Shown piece after piece: positions 36,857-45,377 of a stretch of DNA of 63,604 nucleotides. The position numbers were made by a program, and so were the translations under genes. Under the pieces are notes generated by a model that saw only the letters and a list, made by a program, of their open reading frames with translations, did no database searches and was not told the origin of the DNA. The first letter of the stretch is position 1, and every line of letters begins with the position of its first letter. Origin of the DNA: a virus; IMG/VR virus record IMGVR_UViG_3300021368_002416, positions 1 through 63,604 of that record. One strand, given 5' to 3'.

Positions 36857-37521
36857 TCTTCAGTCTCGTCTATTTCAACATCTGTAATGTCATCGTCTTC
36901 TTCAGATCCATTCTTAATTCCTGCTTGAATTGCAGCCATTAAGTCTTTTGTACCTCTCTGAATATTACCATCCTTAGAATCTCCACCGCTTGCTTCGATT
37001 TCTCGAGTGTCGTCTCTCTTTTTATAGAGTTCAATGTCTCTTGCAATTCTCTTGGTAGATTCTTCAGCTGCCATTAAATACATTGTTTGAGATTTGATAA
37101 TGTCTAACATTGACTTTTGTAATGTCGCAAGTACCTCGAACATTCTTGGCGCAAGTTCTCCAGCCTCAATTGTTTCTAATAAAGTTGTAAGTGCTCTTTC
37201 ACCGGCCTGTAATTGATAGATGAGAGAACTCATTGTCATCTCATCCATCTTTTTCTTAGCTTGAATATATTCGTCCTTCTCGATAATATCTGCATCAAGA
37301 TAGAATTTCATCAAACTGGTAATGGTCTTCTTAGCCTTATTGGTTGAAGTTGACTTTATATCGGCATAATTAACTGGAGGCAAAGAAGTAGGCTGCTGGA
37401 CTAGACCCGCATCTTTCGGATCCTGTTCAACTTCTAATCTTTCATCATCTCCAATTAAATTATCAAGCTCTCTACGGATTTCGTCGGCCTGATCTTTTAT
37501 TGTTCTCTTGTTTTCGCTCAT
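36853..37521 (-). CDS. 16: Small terminase subunit candidate gp16-like (222 aa)
   Basis: An all-helical protein (IKDQADEIRRELDNLIGDD, MSSLIYQLQAGERALTTLLE) with acidic C-terminus. Direct overlap with the large terminase and the order 16-17-18-19 support the call more than sequence does. Confidence 0.65.
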   Translation of the reverse strand: MSENKRTIKDQADEIRRELDNLIGDDERLEVEQDPKDAGLVQQPTSLPPVNYADIKSTSTNKAKKTITSLMKFYLDADIIEKDEYIQAKKKMDEMTMSSLIYQLQAGERALTTLLETIEAGELAPRMFEVLATLQKSMLDIIKSQTMYLMAAEESTKRIARDIELYKKRDDTREIEASGGDSKDGNIQRGTKDLMAAIQAGIKNGSEEDDDITDVEIDETEE

Positions 37522-37552
37522 AAAATGTTCTTTAACAAGTTATGTATCTAAA

Positions 37553-39511
37553 TTATTTGGGATTGCTATATCTTCTTAACCTAATTGATGGAATCGCATT
37601 ATCAGTAATTATTGCTAGATCTGAGTCTCTAACTACATATTGTTGAATTACGTTTATTTGCTGCTCCTCTTCAATTACCCTTTCAAAGACTCTAAAATTA
37701 CTAAAGTTAATTGGCGCTGCAGAAAGGCTCCATCCTTTTTCAGCGTCCCATTCTTGCGATCCGTTTAGTGTAAATGTCTGGTCAACAACACTAGCAAGAG
37801 TTTCCATCTTTTTATGTGGAAGTCCTCTATTGGAATCTGGATCGAGTCTGTAAAGAGCGACTCCAAGATCGTTTGATTCATTATTTAAGTTAACTACTAG
37901 ACCATACCAGACGTCTTTTTCAAGTGGAGTGTCATATGTTATTAATTTAGTGACTCCATTAACCTTGATTTCCATTGCGGTCTTGCTAGTTGCAATTGAT
38001 ATTCCAGAATTAGGGTTTGCCTCCGCGGTACCGTCAATAAATACGTAACTTGAATTGTCGGTTTCAGTAAACTGTGGTCTAATCCAACCTGTAACTGCTA
38101 AGTTCTGGGATGTTGTTAATTTTGAATGCGCCTTATACGTTAATGCAAATCTTTCACCTACTGTAACCTGGTCAAGTGCATAGTGATTCTTTGTAATCAT
38201 CGTCCACTTGTTTCTGATCTCAGCATCTACGATAGTCAAGCTAGAATGCTTACTAAATCTAACATTATCCTCAAGCTCTTGATATGTTGTCTTATATTGG
38301 TCAGGCTTGGTAACTTTTTCAAATTCTTGTTGGATCTCTTCACCAAAGATTTCTTCAACTCCAACCGTCAAATCATCTACCTCTTGTTCGATCACAGTAT
38401 CTGTATGAATTGAGCTTGTTCTGTCTTCCCATTTTCTCAATTGAACTCTCCAATATGTCATTTGAAGATTAAATTCATCGGCAAGAGCAACTGTACTCAC
38501 CTCATACATTCTATTAATTAATGGAAAATAAAGATAGTCTCTATTTCTTGGTTCTTTGTTTAATCCAAACTTATTTGTGAACTCATCTCCTGTGATATGA
38601 ACCTCAAACTCTTCAAAGTCCATACCAAAAATATCGAAGTTAAATTCTCTGGTAGGGAAGGAATTATCAGGAACCATAATTTTTAAAGTATTCTCTGCAA
38701 CAACATTATAGAGTGAGTATTCTTTCAGGATTACATCCCTGCTTCTTTGATCTGGCTCGACTCTAAAATATTTTACGTCATGTCCCCACATTTGATTTGT
38801 TAAAGCACTTAACTGGCGATAAATAGCCGTCGGCTTTCTTAAGTTATATGGGTTCCAAACCTCATCTGTACAATCAATTATGATGTTTGCACAGCCGTCC
38901 ATCGCATATGGATCTGAGCAATCCTCGCACCAGTTAGGACAAGATTCAATAATACCATCACTAGTCTCAAGTTCAAATGTAATACTAAGTAGAGAAATTG
39001 AGTGTCCATCAGACAATCTATCGACTTCTAGGCGAATATCTAACCAAAGCGGTAAATTATCATCAAATGTCTTTCCAAATAAATCGCTTGGGTCACTATT
39101 CTTATTTAAGTCTCTAAATTCACTAAACTCTCCTCCATCTGGAAGTTCGCTTTGAGAATATCTGTACTTATATGTAAAATAATTGTTTGGATTTTCTGAA
39201 AGATAGAAGTTAAAGTCTCCACCTACTGGAGCCTCTTCTGTAATTGTAAATTGCGTAGCACTAATTACTTGGTCTACGGTAAATGTCAAGTTACCGACAA
39301 TAAATTTGTCTCCCGATGTAAGGTTAAGATTTGTTCCTATTCCAGTTACGGTAGTATCTCCAAGTACAAGCCTTAACTTACCGACGGTATTGGCATTACT
39401 CACACCAACCACAATGGTCCAGTCAGTTACTCTAACTACCCTTTCATATGGATCTTTTAACCTGGCAATAAAACTATCGCCTATCTGAGTTGCTGTGAAA
39501 TTATTTACCAT
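37553..39511 (-). CDS. Large structural protein with C-terminal LamG-like domain (652 aa)
   Basis: MVNNFTATQIGDSFIARLKD begins a beta-rich protein. A cysteine cluster (SCPNWCEDCSDPYAMDGC) near residue 190 may bind metal. The C-terminal 200 residues (FALTYKAHSKLTTSQNLAVTG, KDVWYGLVVNLNN, FSNFRVFERVI) look like a concanavalin/LamG sandwich. It lies between a holin-like gene and terminase, where T4 has neck proteins, so neck or fibre attachment is plausible. Confidence 0.7.
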   Translation of the reverse strand: MVNNFTATQIGDSFIARLKDPYERVVRVTDWTIVVGVSNANTVGKLRLVLGDTTVTGIGTNLNLTSGDKFIVGNLTFTVDQVISATQFTITEEAPVGGDFNFYLSENPNNYFTYKYRYSQSELPDGGEFSEFRDLNKNSDPSDLFGKTFDDNLPLWLDIRLEVDRLSDGHSISLLSITFELETSDGIIESCPNWCEDCSDPYAMDGCANIIIDCTDEVWNPYNLRKPTAIYRQLSALTNQMWGHDVKYFRVEPDQRSRDVILKEYSLYNVVAENTLKIMVPDNSFPTREFNFDIFGMDFEEFEVHITGDEFTNKFGLNKEPRNRDYLYFPLINRMYEVSTVALADEFNLQMTYWRVQLRKWEDRTSSIHTDTVIEQEVDDLTVGVEEIFGEEIQQEFEKVTKPDQYKTTYQELEDNVRFSKHSSLTIVDAEIRNKWTMITKNHYALDQVTVGERFALTYKAHSKLTTSQNLAVTGWIRPQFTETDNSSYVFIDGTAEANPNSGISIATSKTAMEIKVNGVTKLITYDTPLEKDVWYGLVVNLNNESNDLGVALYRLDPDSNRGLPHKKMETLASVVDQTFTLNGSQEWDAEKGWSLSAAPINFSNFRVFERVIEEEQQINVIQQYVVRDSDLAIITDNAIPSIRLRRYSNPK

Positions 39512-39897
39512 TATGCTTTAATCTTATCTTGTGGCGTATAAACCTCTCCAGCCAACCAACTAGCTACAAAACCAGTTAATGAAACAAAGTAAACCGCCAG
39601 GTCAGTAAGACTTGAACCAAACCAAATCGCTACTCCACCTGCAATGGCCCATAGACCGACAACAGCATAGATCATTACCTCTCTTCTAGAGTTTGGACCC
39701 TTTTTCATGATACCTGTCTTTCCAGAAGGTCTTTTTGATTCTCCCCAAATATATGTTGCTACGTATGCAGTTAGGGATCCAAAATAAACTGCAAGTTCTT
39801 TTAGGTCAGCGCCTTTTAGAGCTCCTAGAATTCCCATCACTACCCATAAAAATACTGTGATGTAAACTAGTCCCTCTCTTTTTCCGAGATTTGACAT
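39511..39897 (-). CDS. Duplicated two-helix membrane protein, possible holin (128 aa)
   Basis: Two tandem copies of one module are visible: LVYITVFLWVVMGILGALKG...LAVYFGSLTAYVATY and VMIYAVVGLWAIAGGVAIWF...LAVYFVSLTGFVASW. The linker is basic. Four membrane segments and late control (GATATATA 23 nt upstream) make a holin or antiholin attractive, but no holin family is recognised. Confidence 0.7.
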   Translation of the reverse strand: MSNLGKREGLVYITVFLWVVMGILGALKGADLKELAVYFGSLTAYVATYIWGESKRPSGKTGIMKKGPNSRREVMIYAVVGLWAIAGGVAIWFGSSLTDLAVYFVSLTGFVASWLAGEVYTPQDKIKA

Positions 39898-39918
39898 AAT
39901 GATTCAAGATCTTTTTCT

Positions 39919-40569
39919 TTATATATCTGAATCATAATCTGTAATCACCAATACTTCAGGATCATCGTTTTCATATGCTTCTAATACTTCAATGATTCTC
40001 ATTATCACCGTTGCATTTTCACTAGTATTGTGTTCGCTCAAAAAGATGTCAAGTGAGCGTAGCATTGATTGTAATTTAATTACATTATAATGTTTATTGT
40101 CCTTTAAGATTCCTGATCTAAGAAGAATCATATTAACATGGGGTAGTTGTTGTGTTGAAAAATAGTCAAACGTTCTAAAAGTACCTCTAATTATCTTGAT
40201 TGAAAATTTAATGGTCTTCATCTCGTCGACTGAAACGATTCTCGAATAACCAGCGTTTCTAATATAGTCGATTTTAATCCATTTCAGGTTCGGCATGTCC
40301 TCCAACATTCTCCATATAAAATAGGTTGAAGTTGCCTCTTTGTAGATCATCGCAGTTTCAATTGCTTGAAACTTATTGATTTCTTTTCTGAAATTATTTA
40401 GGAGTATAGATCTTACAGCAGACGCTTCTACAAGAATTGAGTCACTATCAAGATTTCTAAAACTATTTGTTTTTCTGATAAGTGCCCAAATCTTTGAATC
40501 TACAGAATTATACCGGTAAAGTACAATGTCTGTAATTTCTGAAAAAGTATCTCTATTCTGTGTAAACAT
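39919..40569 (-). CDS. Hypothetical protein (216 aa)
   Basis: MFTQNRDTFSEITDIVLYRY leads into a helical and beta mixture (NLKWIKIDYIRNAGYSRIVS). Its stop overlaps the late promoter octamer of the next gene (GATATATAA), so this gene marks the end of the replication operon. Function unknown. Confidence 0.7.
   Translation of the reverse strand: MFTQNRDTFSEITDIVLYRYNSVDSKIWALIRKTNSFRNLDSDSILVEASAVRSILLNNFRKEINKFQAIETAMIYKEATSTYFIWRMLEDMPNLKWIKIDYIRNAGYSRIVSVDEMKTIKFSIKIIRGTFRTFDYFSTQQLPHVNMILLRSGILKDNKHYNVIKLQSMLRSLDIFLSEHNTSENATVIMRIIEVLEAYENDDPEVLVITDYDSDI
39920..39927 (-). promoter_or_regulatory. Late promoter-like GATATATA overlapping a stop codon
   Basis: The TAA stop of the upstream gene is part of the octamer's 3' flank; 23 nt before the holin-like gene. 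Confidence 0.65.
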
Positions 40570-40981
40570 TAATTTGCTTCTCTATTTTCTGTAAGTCTTG
40601 ATAAAGATCTTCCTTCGCGAATTTTTTCATTTCTTCAAACTCGCGATTTCCGATCTCATTACGGTCCATGTATATTTGAACTGCAGATTGGTCGGGAATA
40701 TATTTATCCTTTTCATTCTTTGCAGCCCGCTTGGTCTTTGTGTAGATCCAACCTGGAACGCTTTTAAATCGAGAAGCAACTAGTGACCAACATTCAACAA
40801 CATTTCCACCATCAATTCCATTGATATTAAATGCCTCAGCATTTGCTGGATATTTAATAGCAAAGAAACGATTAATCATAAAGTGGTGGCGCTTCTTGTT
40901 AACCTGTTTAATCTTTTTATAGTCTGATGGCCTCGTGAACATAATCTTCACGAAGTCAAATAGTTTAGTTTCGTCTAACAT
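40553..40981 (-). CDS. 62: Clamp-loader small subunit candidate gp62-like (142 aa)
   Basis: KKRHHFMINRFFAIKYPANA, EAFNINGIDGGNVVECWSL and SVPGWIYTKTKRAAKN match the gp62 pattern (FMxNxxxxxFP...AxNxxG...Y/PxWxxK) in the right order. The length is shorter than T4 gp62 (187 aa) but near that of marine T4-like phages. The nearby gp44 and RNase H support it. Confidence 0.6.
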   Translation of the reverse strand: MLDETKLFDFVKIMFTRPSDYKKIKQVNKKRHHFMINRFFAIKYPANAEAFNINGIDGGNVVECWSLVASRFKSVPGWIYTKTKRAAKNEKDKYIPDQSAVQIYMDRNEIGNREFEEMKKFAKEDLYQDLQKIEKQINVYTE

Positions 40982-40994
40982 GTTATTTAACTTA

Positions 40995-42260
40995 TTAGAA
41001 TAAGTTGTTTAGATTTTTAGTCTTTGGCTTTGCTTTTGTTTCAACCTTCTTTTTTCCAACCGTCTTTATTGGCTTTGGATCTTCAGGAATGTCCATGCCT
41101 GCAAAAGGATCCGAACCTGCTGGAGCATCTGAGCCCTTAAGCCATTGCGTTCCTTCAAGTATTTTATCTTTATCGAATAAAACATTCATATTATCAACGG
41201 CTCCTTCCCATTCCTGATCAATCTCCTTATAAATTGCCTTTTGAATAGCCTCTGGGATAATTCTATTATGAAGAACCATTAATGCCATATTATTATTAAG
41301 ACTAGACTTAATTAGGTTTTTAGAACTCTTTCCAACTACTCGATAAATTACCTCTGATAGAATATTTTTTTGTTCATCTGAGAAAAGATATTCGATTGAG
41401 AAGTTATCAAACTCCTTGATATATTGTTCCCATATTTTTGAAGCCATCTTATCAGTAATTGAATAGTTGCGAAGCTTTCCATTCTTCATTTCTTTTTGCC
41501 AAGTAACTACCGATGGGATATTATCGCTGCTATCTCCTGTTAGAACCTTCTTAAAGATAAACTCATCACAATTAACCTCATTTACTTCAATTTTATACTT
41601 ATTGATCCAGTTAAGAATATTGTGCTGATATTCATCGCGACCCATGTGTTCGCCACCCATATTGAATAATAGATCGTCGGTACTTAACTGTTCTGAAGCC
41701 ATTAATTCCATGTCAGCTTTAAAACCTTCATAAACATAGAGAGACTTTTTGGTATTCCAATACCAAATTGTGTGTGCATCATTTGGCTTTGAGTGATTGA
41801 CTAATTGAATCAAGTCACGATCACCTGTCCAAACAATACATGATTTACCACGACCGTTTAGCGCAACTGACCAACCAAAGATAACATCATCTGCTTCGGC
41901 ACCTGATGTTTGCTGTACCGTTACTCCTCTTGTTTTTAGAATCTTTTGAAACTCTCCGTATACCTCATAAACATTTGCCCAATCAACACTACTATCACTC
42001 TTTCTTGTTCCCTTATAGTCTGCTTCTGGATAGAGATCTTTTCTCCATGATTTTGAATCTACTGCGATAACGACATCATCGACAAAATCTTGCAACTTTC
42101 TTAATTCTGATGCAAGATCAATCGACAACTTACGCATAAATTGTGCTTTTTGTTTTTCGTCTCCTAATAACTTACCAGTTTTTGGTCTAGGCATAACGAA
42201 AAGTCTACTATATACAAAATAGTTACCGTCTATTAATAGTGTATGTTTTCCCACTTTCAT
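40995..42260 (-). CDS. rnh: RNase H / 5'-3' flap exonuclease (421 aa)
   Basis: It would remove RNA primers and flaps. HTLLIDGNYFVYSRLF, VIAVDSKSWRKDLYPEADYK, TSGAEADDVIFGWS and IVWTGDRDLIQL carry the conserved acidic metal ligands of the FEN/T4 RNase H family. It is longer than T4 RNase H (305 aa) and ends KTKNLNNLF, a hydrophobic tail shared with polymerase (ASALF) that may bind the sliding clamp. Early element E11 lies 21 nt upstream. Confidence 0.92.
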   Translation of the reverse strand: MKVGKHTLLIDGNYFVYSRLFVMPRPKTGKLLGDEKQKAQFMRKLSIDLASELRKLQDFVDDVVIAVDSKSWRKDLYPEADYKGTRKSDSSVDWANVYEVYGEFQKILKTRGVTVQQTSGAEADDVIFGWSVALNGRGKSCIVWTGDRDLIQLVNHSKPNDAHTIWYWNTKKSLYVYEGFKADMELMASEQLSTDDLLFNMGGEHMGRDEYQHNILNWINKYKIEVNEVNCDEFIFKKVLTGDSSDNIPSVVTWQKEMKNGKLRNYSITDKMASKIWEQYIKEFDNFSIEYLFSDEQKNILSEVIYRVVGKSSKNLIKSSLNNNMALMVLHNRIIPEAIQKAIYKEIDQEWEGAVDNMNVLFDKDKILEGTQWLKGSDAPAGSDPFAGMDIPEDPKPIKTVGKKKVETKAKPKTKNLNNLF

Positions 42261-42280
42261 TTTAATCTTGTTTTACAGAT

Positions 42281-42312
42281 CTAATATAATCATTTTTCAT
42301 GACATAAAAAAA
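42281..42312 (-). promoter_or_regulatory. Early promoter-like element E11
   Basis: TTTTTTTATGTC, 12 nt, TATATTAG; 21 nt before the RNase H gene and directly after the clamp-loader stop. Confidence 0.7.
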
Positions 42313-42326
42313 TCTGGCTAATATTT

Positions 42327-43283
42327 TTATGACCTTATAATTGTCTGTAAAGAATAAACACAACTCAACATTGTTATTACAGGATCAATTACATGAACTC
42401 TTTGTGCTTGGTGTTGAGCTACTGTAATAATAATTTGAGGAATGTGTTGTACATTCTTTTGTTTTTCCTGTTGTATGTATTCTATAAATTCTGCGCCAAG
42501 TGCCGCAAGAACCTCATCAATTCTATTTGAATAGTTACTTACCAACATTTGATAATTCTTTGCAGGATCAGTTTCATTAAATATCAATTCAAATACATCT
42601 TTGAAGACTGAATTGAATCGCTTAACGTCATTGATTGTAATGTTTGATGTTCCTTGCGTCTTAAATCCTTGAAGTTTATTTAAGGTATTTCGAAGATCAG
42701 GAAAGTTTCTTCGTACAAATTCAACAAGCGCATCTTTTTCAATACTTAGTCCTTCATTCTTACAAACTTGATAAACTCTCTTAATATACTTTTTTGTAAG
42801 TTCACTCTCTTCCTCTTTATCGAAATCAAAATTAATTACTTCGAATCGTGAAAGTACTGGATCCGGTATTTTATTGATGTAATTACAAGTCGCGATAAAT
42901 CGAGAGTTGCTTGCAAATTGTTCCATTGTAGCACGAAGTGCTTTAAAAAACTGATCACTTACACCATCAACCTCATCTAAAATTACCACCTTAAAAGCTC
43001 CAGGTTTATCCATGATCGAAACAGTAGAACAAAAGTCAATGATTCGGGTTCTAATCACGTCAACCGAAGTATCGGTAGATGCATTAATATAAAGATATGG
43101 AAGTTCAAATTGATTTACAATAGCCTTTGCCGTCGATGTTTTACCAGTACCTGGGCTACCAGCAAATAACATGTTCTGGACCAAACCATCATTAAACTTC
43201 TTCATAACTCGATCCGGTAGGATCAATTCGTCTAAATTTTTTGGACGATACTTCTCTGTGAAAAGTTGATTTATTGATTGCAT
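42327..43283 (-). CDS. 44: Clamp-loader large subunit gp44-like (318 aa)
   Basis: An AAA+ ATPase that loads the sliding clamp. The start at MQSINQLFTEKYRPKNLDEL was preferred over an upstream ATG, because it gives the family's usual start and length (T4: 319 aa). LFAGSPGTGKTSTAK is Walker A, VILDEVDGVS Walker B, and FIATCNY...LSRFE the sensor and arginine finger. Confidence 0.95.
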   Translation of the reverse strand: MQSINQLFTEKYRPKNLDELILPDRVMKKFNDGLVQNMLFAGSPGTGKTSTAKAIVNQFELPYLYINASTDTSVDVIRTRIIDFCSTVSIMDKPGAFKVVILDEVDGVSDQFFKALRATMEQFASNSRFIATCNYINKIPDPVLSRFEVINFDFDKEEESELTKKYIKRVYQVCKNEGLSIEKDALVEFVRRNFPDLRNTLNKLQGFKTQGTSNITINDVKRFNSVFKDVFELIFNETDPAKNYQMLVSNYSNRIDEVLAALGAEFIEYIQQEKQKNVQHIPQIIITVAQHQAQRVHVIDPVITMLSCVYSLQTIIRS

Positions 43284-43345
43284 ACAAAAGTCTTTGATAA
43301 TTATATTAAGAGATGTTGCTCTTGTTTCTAAAATAAATATAGAAT

Positions 43346-43858
43346 ATGGCGATAAATTACTCAAAGATCACGATTAAAAGAACTAACAATCCAAGAGGTG
43401 GGTGTAGGTTTGGAGTCGTGCTGAAGCACTTGCCAAAATCATTTCGCCAATTTTTAATTAAGAACAAGAATATGTCAAGATGGGCAGAGAGCGACCAATG
43501 GGTTGAGTGCGCCTTGAAAATCCAGAGACCTAGGATAAAAGATTCTTCGGCATTAAAGATATATTGGGACTGGGAAAGCAGTTCCGTCGTGGATAAGCAG
43601 ACACTTGAAAGCAACTACAATACAATAGATTGGATTTGTGCCGTATCTGGTAAACCAATCAGGTCTAAATTTATGAACTTTGACCTTGAGAATTTTATTC
43701 ACTCAGAATATCTTGATGTTTTAAAAGCTCCGATGGTCGATAGCCGAATCTTAAAGAGTTCGATAGAATTTCGCAAGAAATGCAAAGAACTCCTGCTCAA
43801 TGAGAGGCAGGAGTTCCTTAATATGGCCCGTAAGAATGCTAAAAAGAGGTTAGACTAA
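43346..43858 (+). CDS. Hypothetical protein on the plus strand (170 aa)
   Basis: It is the only credible plus-strand gene in the window. It is divergent from gp44 and converges on the capsid-targeted protein, overlapping its end by 9 nt. MAINYSKITIKRTNNPRGGC is followed by KSFRQFLIKNKNMSRWAESD, LKIYWDWESSSVVD and a basic C-terminus. Composition is coding-like, rich in Arg/Lys/Trp. Function unknown. Confidence 0.72.
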   Translation: MAINYSKITIKRTNNPRGGCRFGVVLKHLPKSFRQFLIKNKNMSRWAESDQWVECALKIQRPRIKDSSALKIYWDWESSSVVDKQTLESNYNTIDWICAVSGKPIRSKFMNFDLENFIHSEYLDVLKAPMVDSRILKSSIEFRKKCKELLLNERQEFLNMARKNAKKRLD

Positions 43859-45271
43859 ATCTAATTCTAATTCTAGTATTGATATTTGATTTTCAAAAAT
43901 CATTACGTCAAAATCATAAAGGTTCCAAGATTCTTTTGCACTAATTTTATCTTTTAATGCTTTGGCTTTTTTGATTTTATCTTCATTTCCGCTCTCTTCT
44001 GCTTTTTTGATAATATCGTCAATTCTTTTGAGTTGATCCTCTTTAGAATTTTTCTTAGTAGAATTAGTATCTTCATTATCTTTTTTAGAAGTTAATCCCT
44101 CTTTATCGGCTAATTCTTCACGTTCTTTCTTTAACCCATCTAGTTTTTTCTGAGCCTGTTCGATCTTTTCAGAGTCTCCGGATGCTTGTTCCTTTTTCAA
44201 TTCAGCGGCAGCAACCGCAATTTCATATCCTTTAATCACAGACGGAGAGTTTGTATCGTCTTTCTTTGCGTTTTCGAGCTTTTGTTTATTAGTTTCAATT
44301 TGCTTATCTAGCTTATCGATCTTTCCTTTAGTTTGATCTCCCTTCTCTTCTTTCTTTCCTTGAGTTCCAAGTGCTTGCTGAAGTTCTTCATCATTCTTAA
44401 CTGTCTCTTCATGATTTGCAATCTCTTGTTGAGTTTTTTCTGGGGATCCTTTCTTTGCCGCCTCAGCTTCTTTTTTCGCCTTTTCAACTTCTTCGGCATA
44501 TTTGGCGTCCGCTTCAACTGCATTATTATACATCTGTTCATATCTTTCTTTCTCAGATGGCGTAAGTCCTTTTTCATTATCAAGCATCAATTTTGCAATT
44601 TGCATGTTTGACTCTGCATTAAGGGCTGCAATTATATCCTTATCTTTTGGATATTTTGAAGAAAGGGCAGTTGCATAATCTTCGGCCGACTTTTTTAACT
44701 TTTCTATCTTTTGTTTATATTGGTCAACCTTGCTTTTACGTGAGGCTGCTTTTTTCTGTGCAATTGCCTTAGTTTTATCTTGTTTTACCGAAGGTGCTTT
44801 TTTAGGAGTTGCCTTTGGCGCTGCTACCTCAGCCTCTGTCAAATTATCCATTGCTATTTCCATCTTAGCAGCTTGTAACTTTGGCTTTCGTACATTCTTT
44901 TCAAAGTTCTTTCTAATCTTTGCTCTCCTAATAGCCTTCTTGATTAAGACTCCAATTCCGACTGCTGATCCACCAACAACCCCTGCTGCAATAAGTGGGA
45001 TCATATATAATTCAGCAGACATCATTGAGGAAACTGCACCGTCAGCCTCTGTAATTAAGGCAGACTCGTTAGCCTCTTCTTCTTGACCAATTCCTCTTGC
45101 AAGATCTTCTAACTTGCTAATAATTGAATCAACATCGCTTACAATATCTGTTCTAACAGAATCAGTTGGTTGAGAAACTTGTGTCGTTGTATCAATAGCT
45201 ACTTCGGTTGCAACTTCAGTTCCCGTTTGAGTAAACTCTTCAAACAACATTAATTTTTTAGATAACTTCAT
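43850..45271 (-). CDS. Capsid-targeted internal head protein (473 aa)
   Basis: The N-terminus MKLSKKLMLFEEFTQTGTEV is a variant of the LFEQF targeting signal. One membrane-like segment (MIPLIAAGVVGGSAVGIGVL) and a long lysine/glutamate coiled coil follow. A late GATATATA lies 28 nt upstream. It directly follows gp23. A packaged core or injected protein is inferred. Confidence 0.65.
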   Translation of the reverse strand: MKLSKKLMLFEEFTQTGTEVATEVAIDTTTQVSQPTDSVRTDIVSDVDSIISKLEDLARGIGQEEEANESALITEADGAVSSMMSAELYMIPLIAAGVVGGSAVGIGVLIKKAIRRAKIRKNFEKNVRKPKLQAAKMEIAMDNLTEAEVAAPKATPKKAPSVKQDKTKAIAQKKAASRKSKVDQYKQKIEKLKKSAEDYATALSSKYPKDKDIIAALNAESNMQIAKLMLDNEKGLTPSEKERYEQMYNNAVEADAKYAEEVEKAKKEAEAAKKGSPEKTQQEIANHEETVKNDEELQQALGTQGKKEEKGDQTKGKIDKLDKQIETNKQKLENAKKDDTNSPSVIKGYEIAVAAAELKKEQASGDSEKIEQAQKKLDGLKKEREELADKEGLTSKKDNEDTNSTKKNSKEDQLKRIDDIIKKAEESGNEDKIKKAKALKDKISAKESWNLYDFDVMIFENQISILELELDLV

Positions 45272-45298
45272 TACTGTGTATTTGTGTTTATTATAGTC

Positions 45299-45306
45299 TA
45301 TATATC
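45299..45306 (-). promoter_or_regulatory. Late promoter-like GATATATA
   Basis: 28 nt before the capsid-targeted head protein. Confidence 0.6.
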
Positions 45307-45317
45307 CATAAAACTTA

Positions 45318-45355
45318 GGGCAAAAAGAAAGGGACCCCTTACGGAGTCCCTTAAT
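45318..45355 (-). terminator. Rho-independent terminator of gp23
   Basis: AAGGGACTCC/GGGGTCCCTT hairpin followed by TCTTTTT. Confidence 0.88.
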
Positions 45356-45377
45356 ATCTAAAGTCTTGGACTATTTA

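Noticed and set aside
43357-43614. 85-codon minus-strand frame between gp44 and the head protein
   Set aside because: It lies opposite the better-supported plus-strand gene and reads as low-quality protein sequence.
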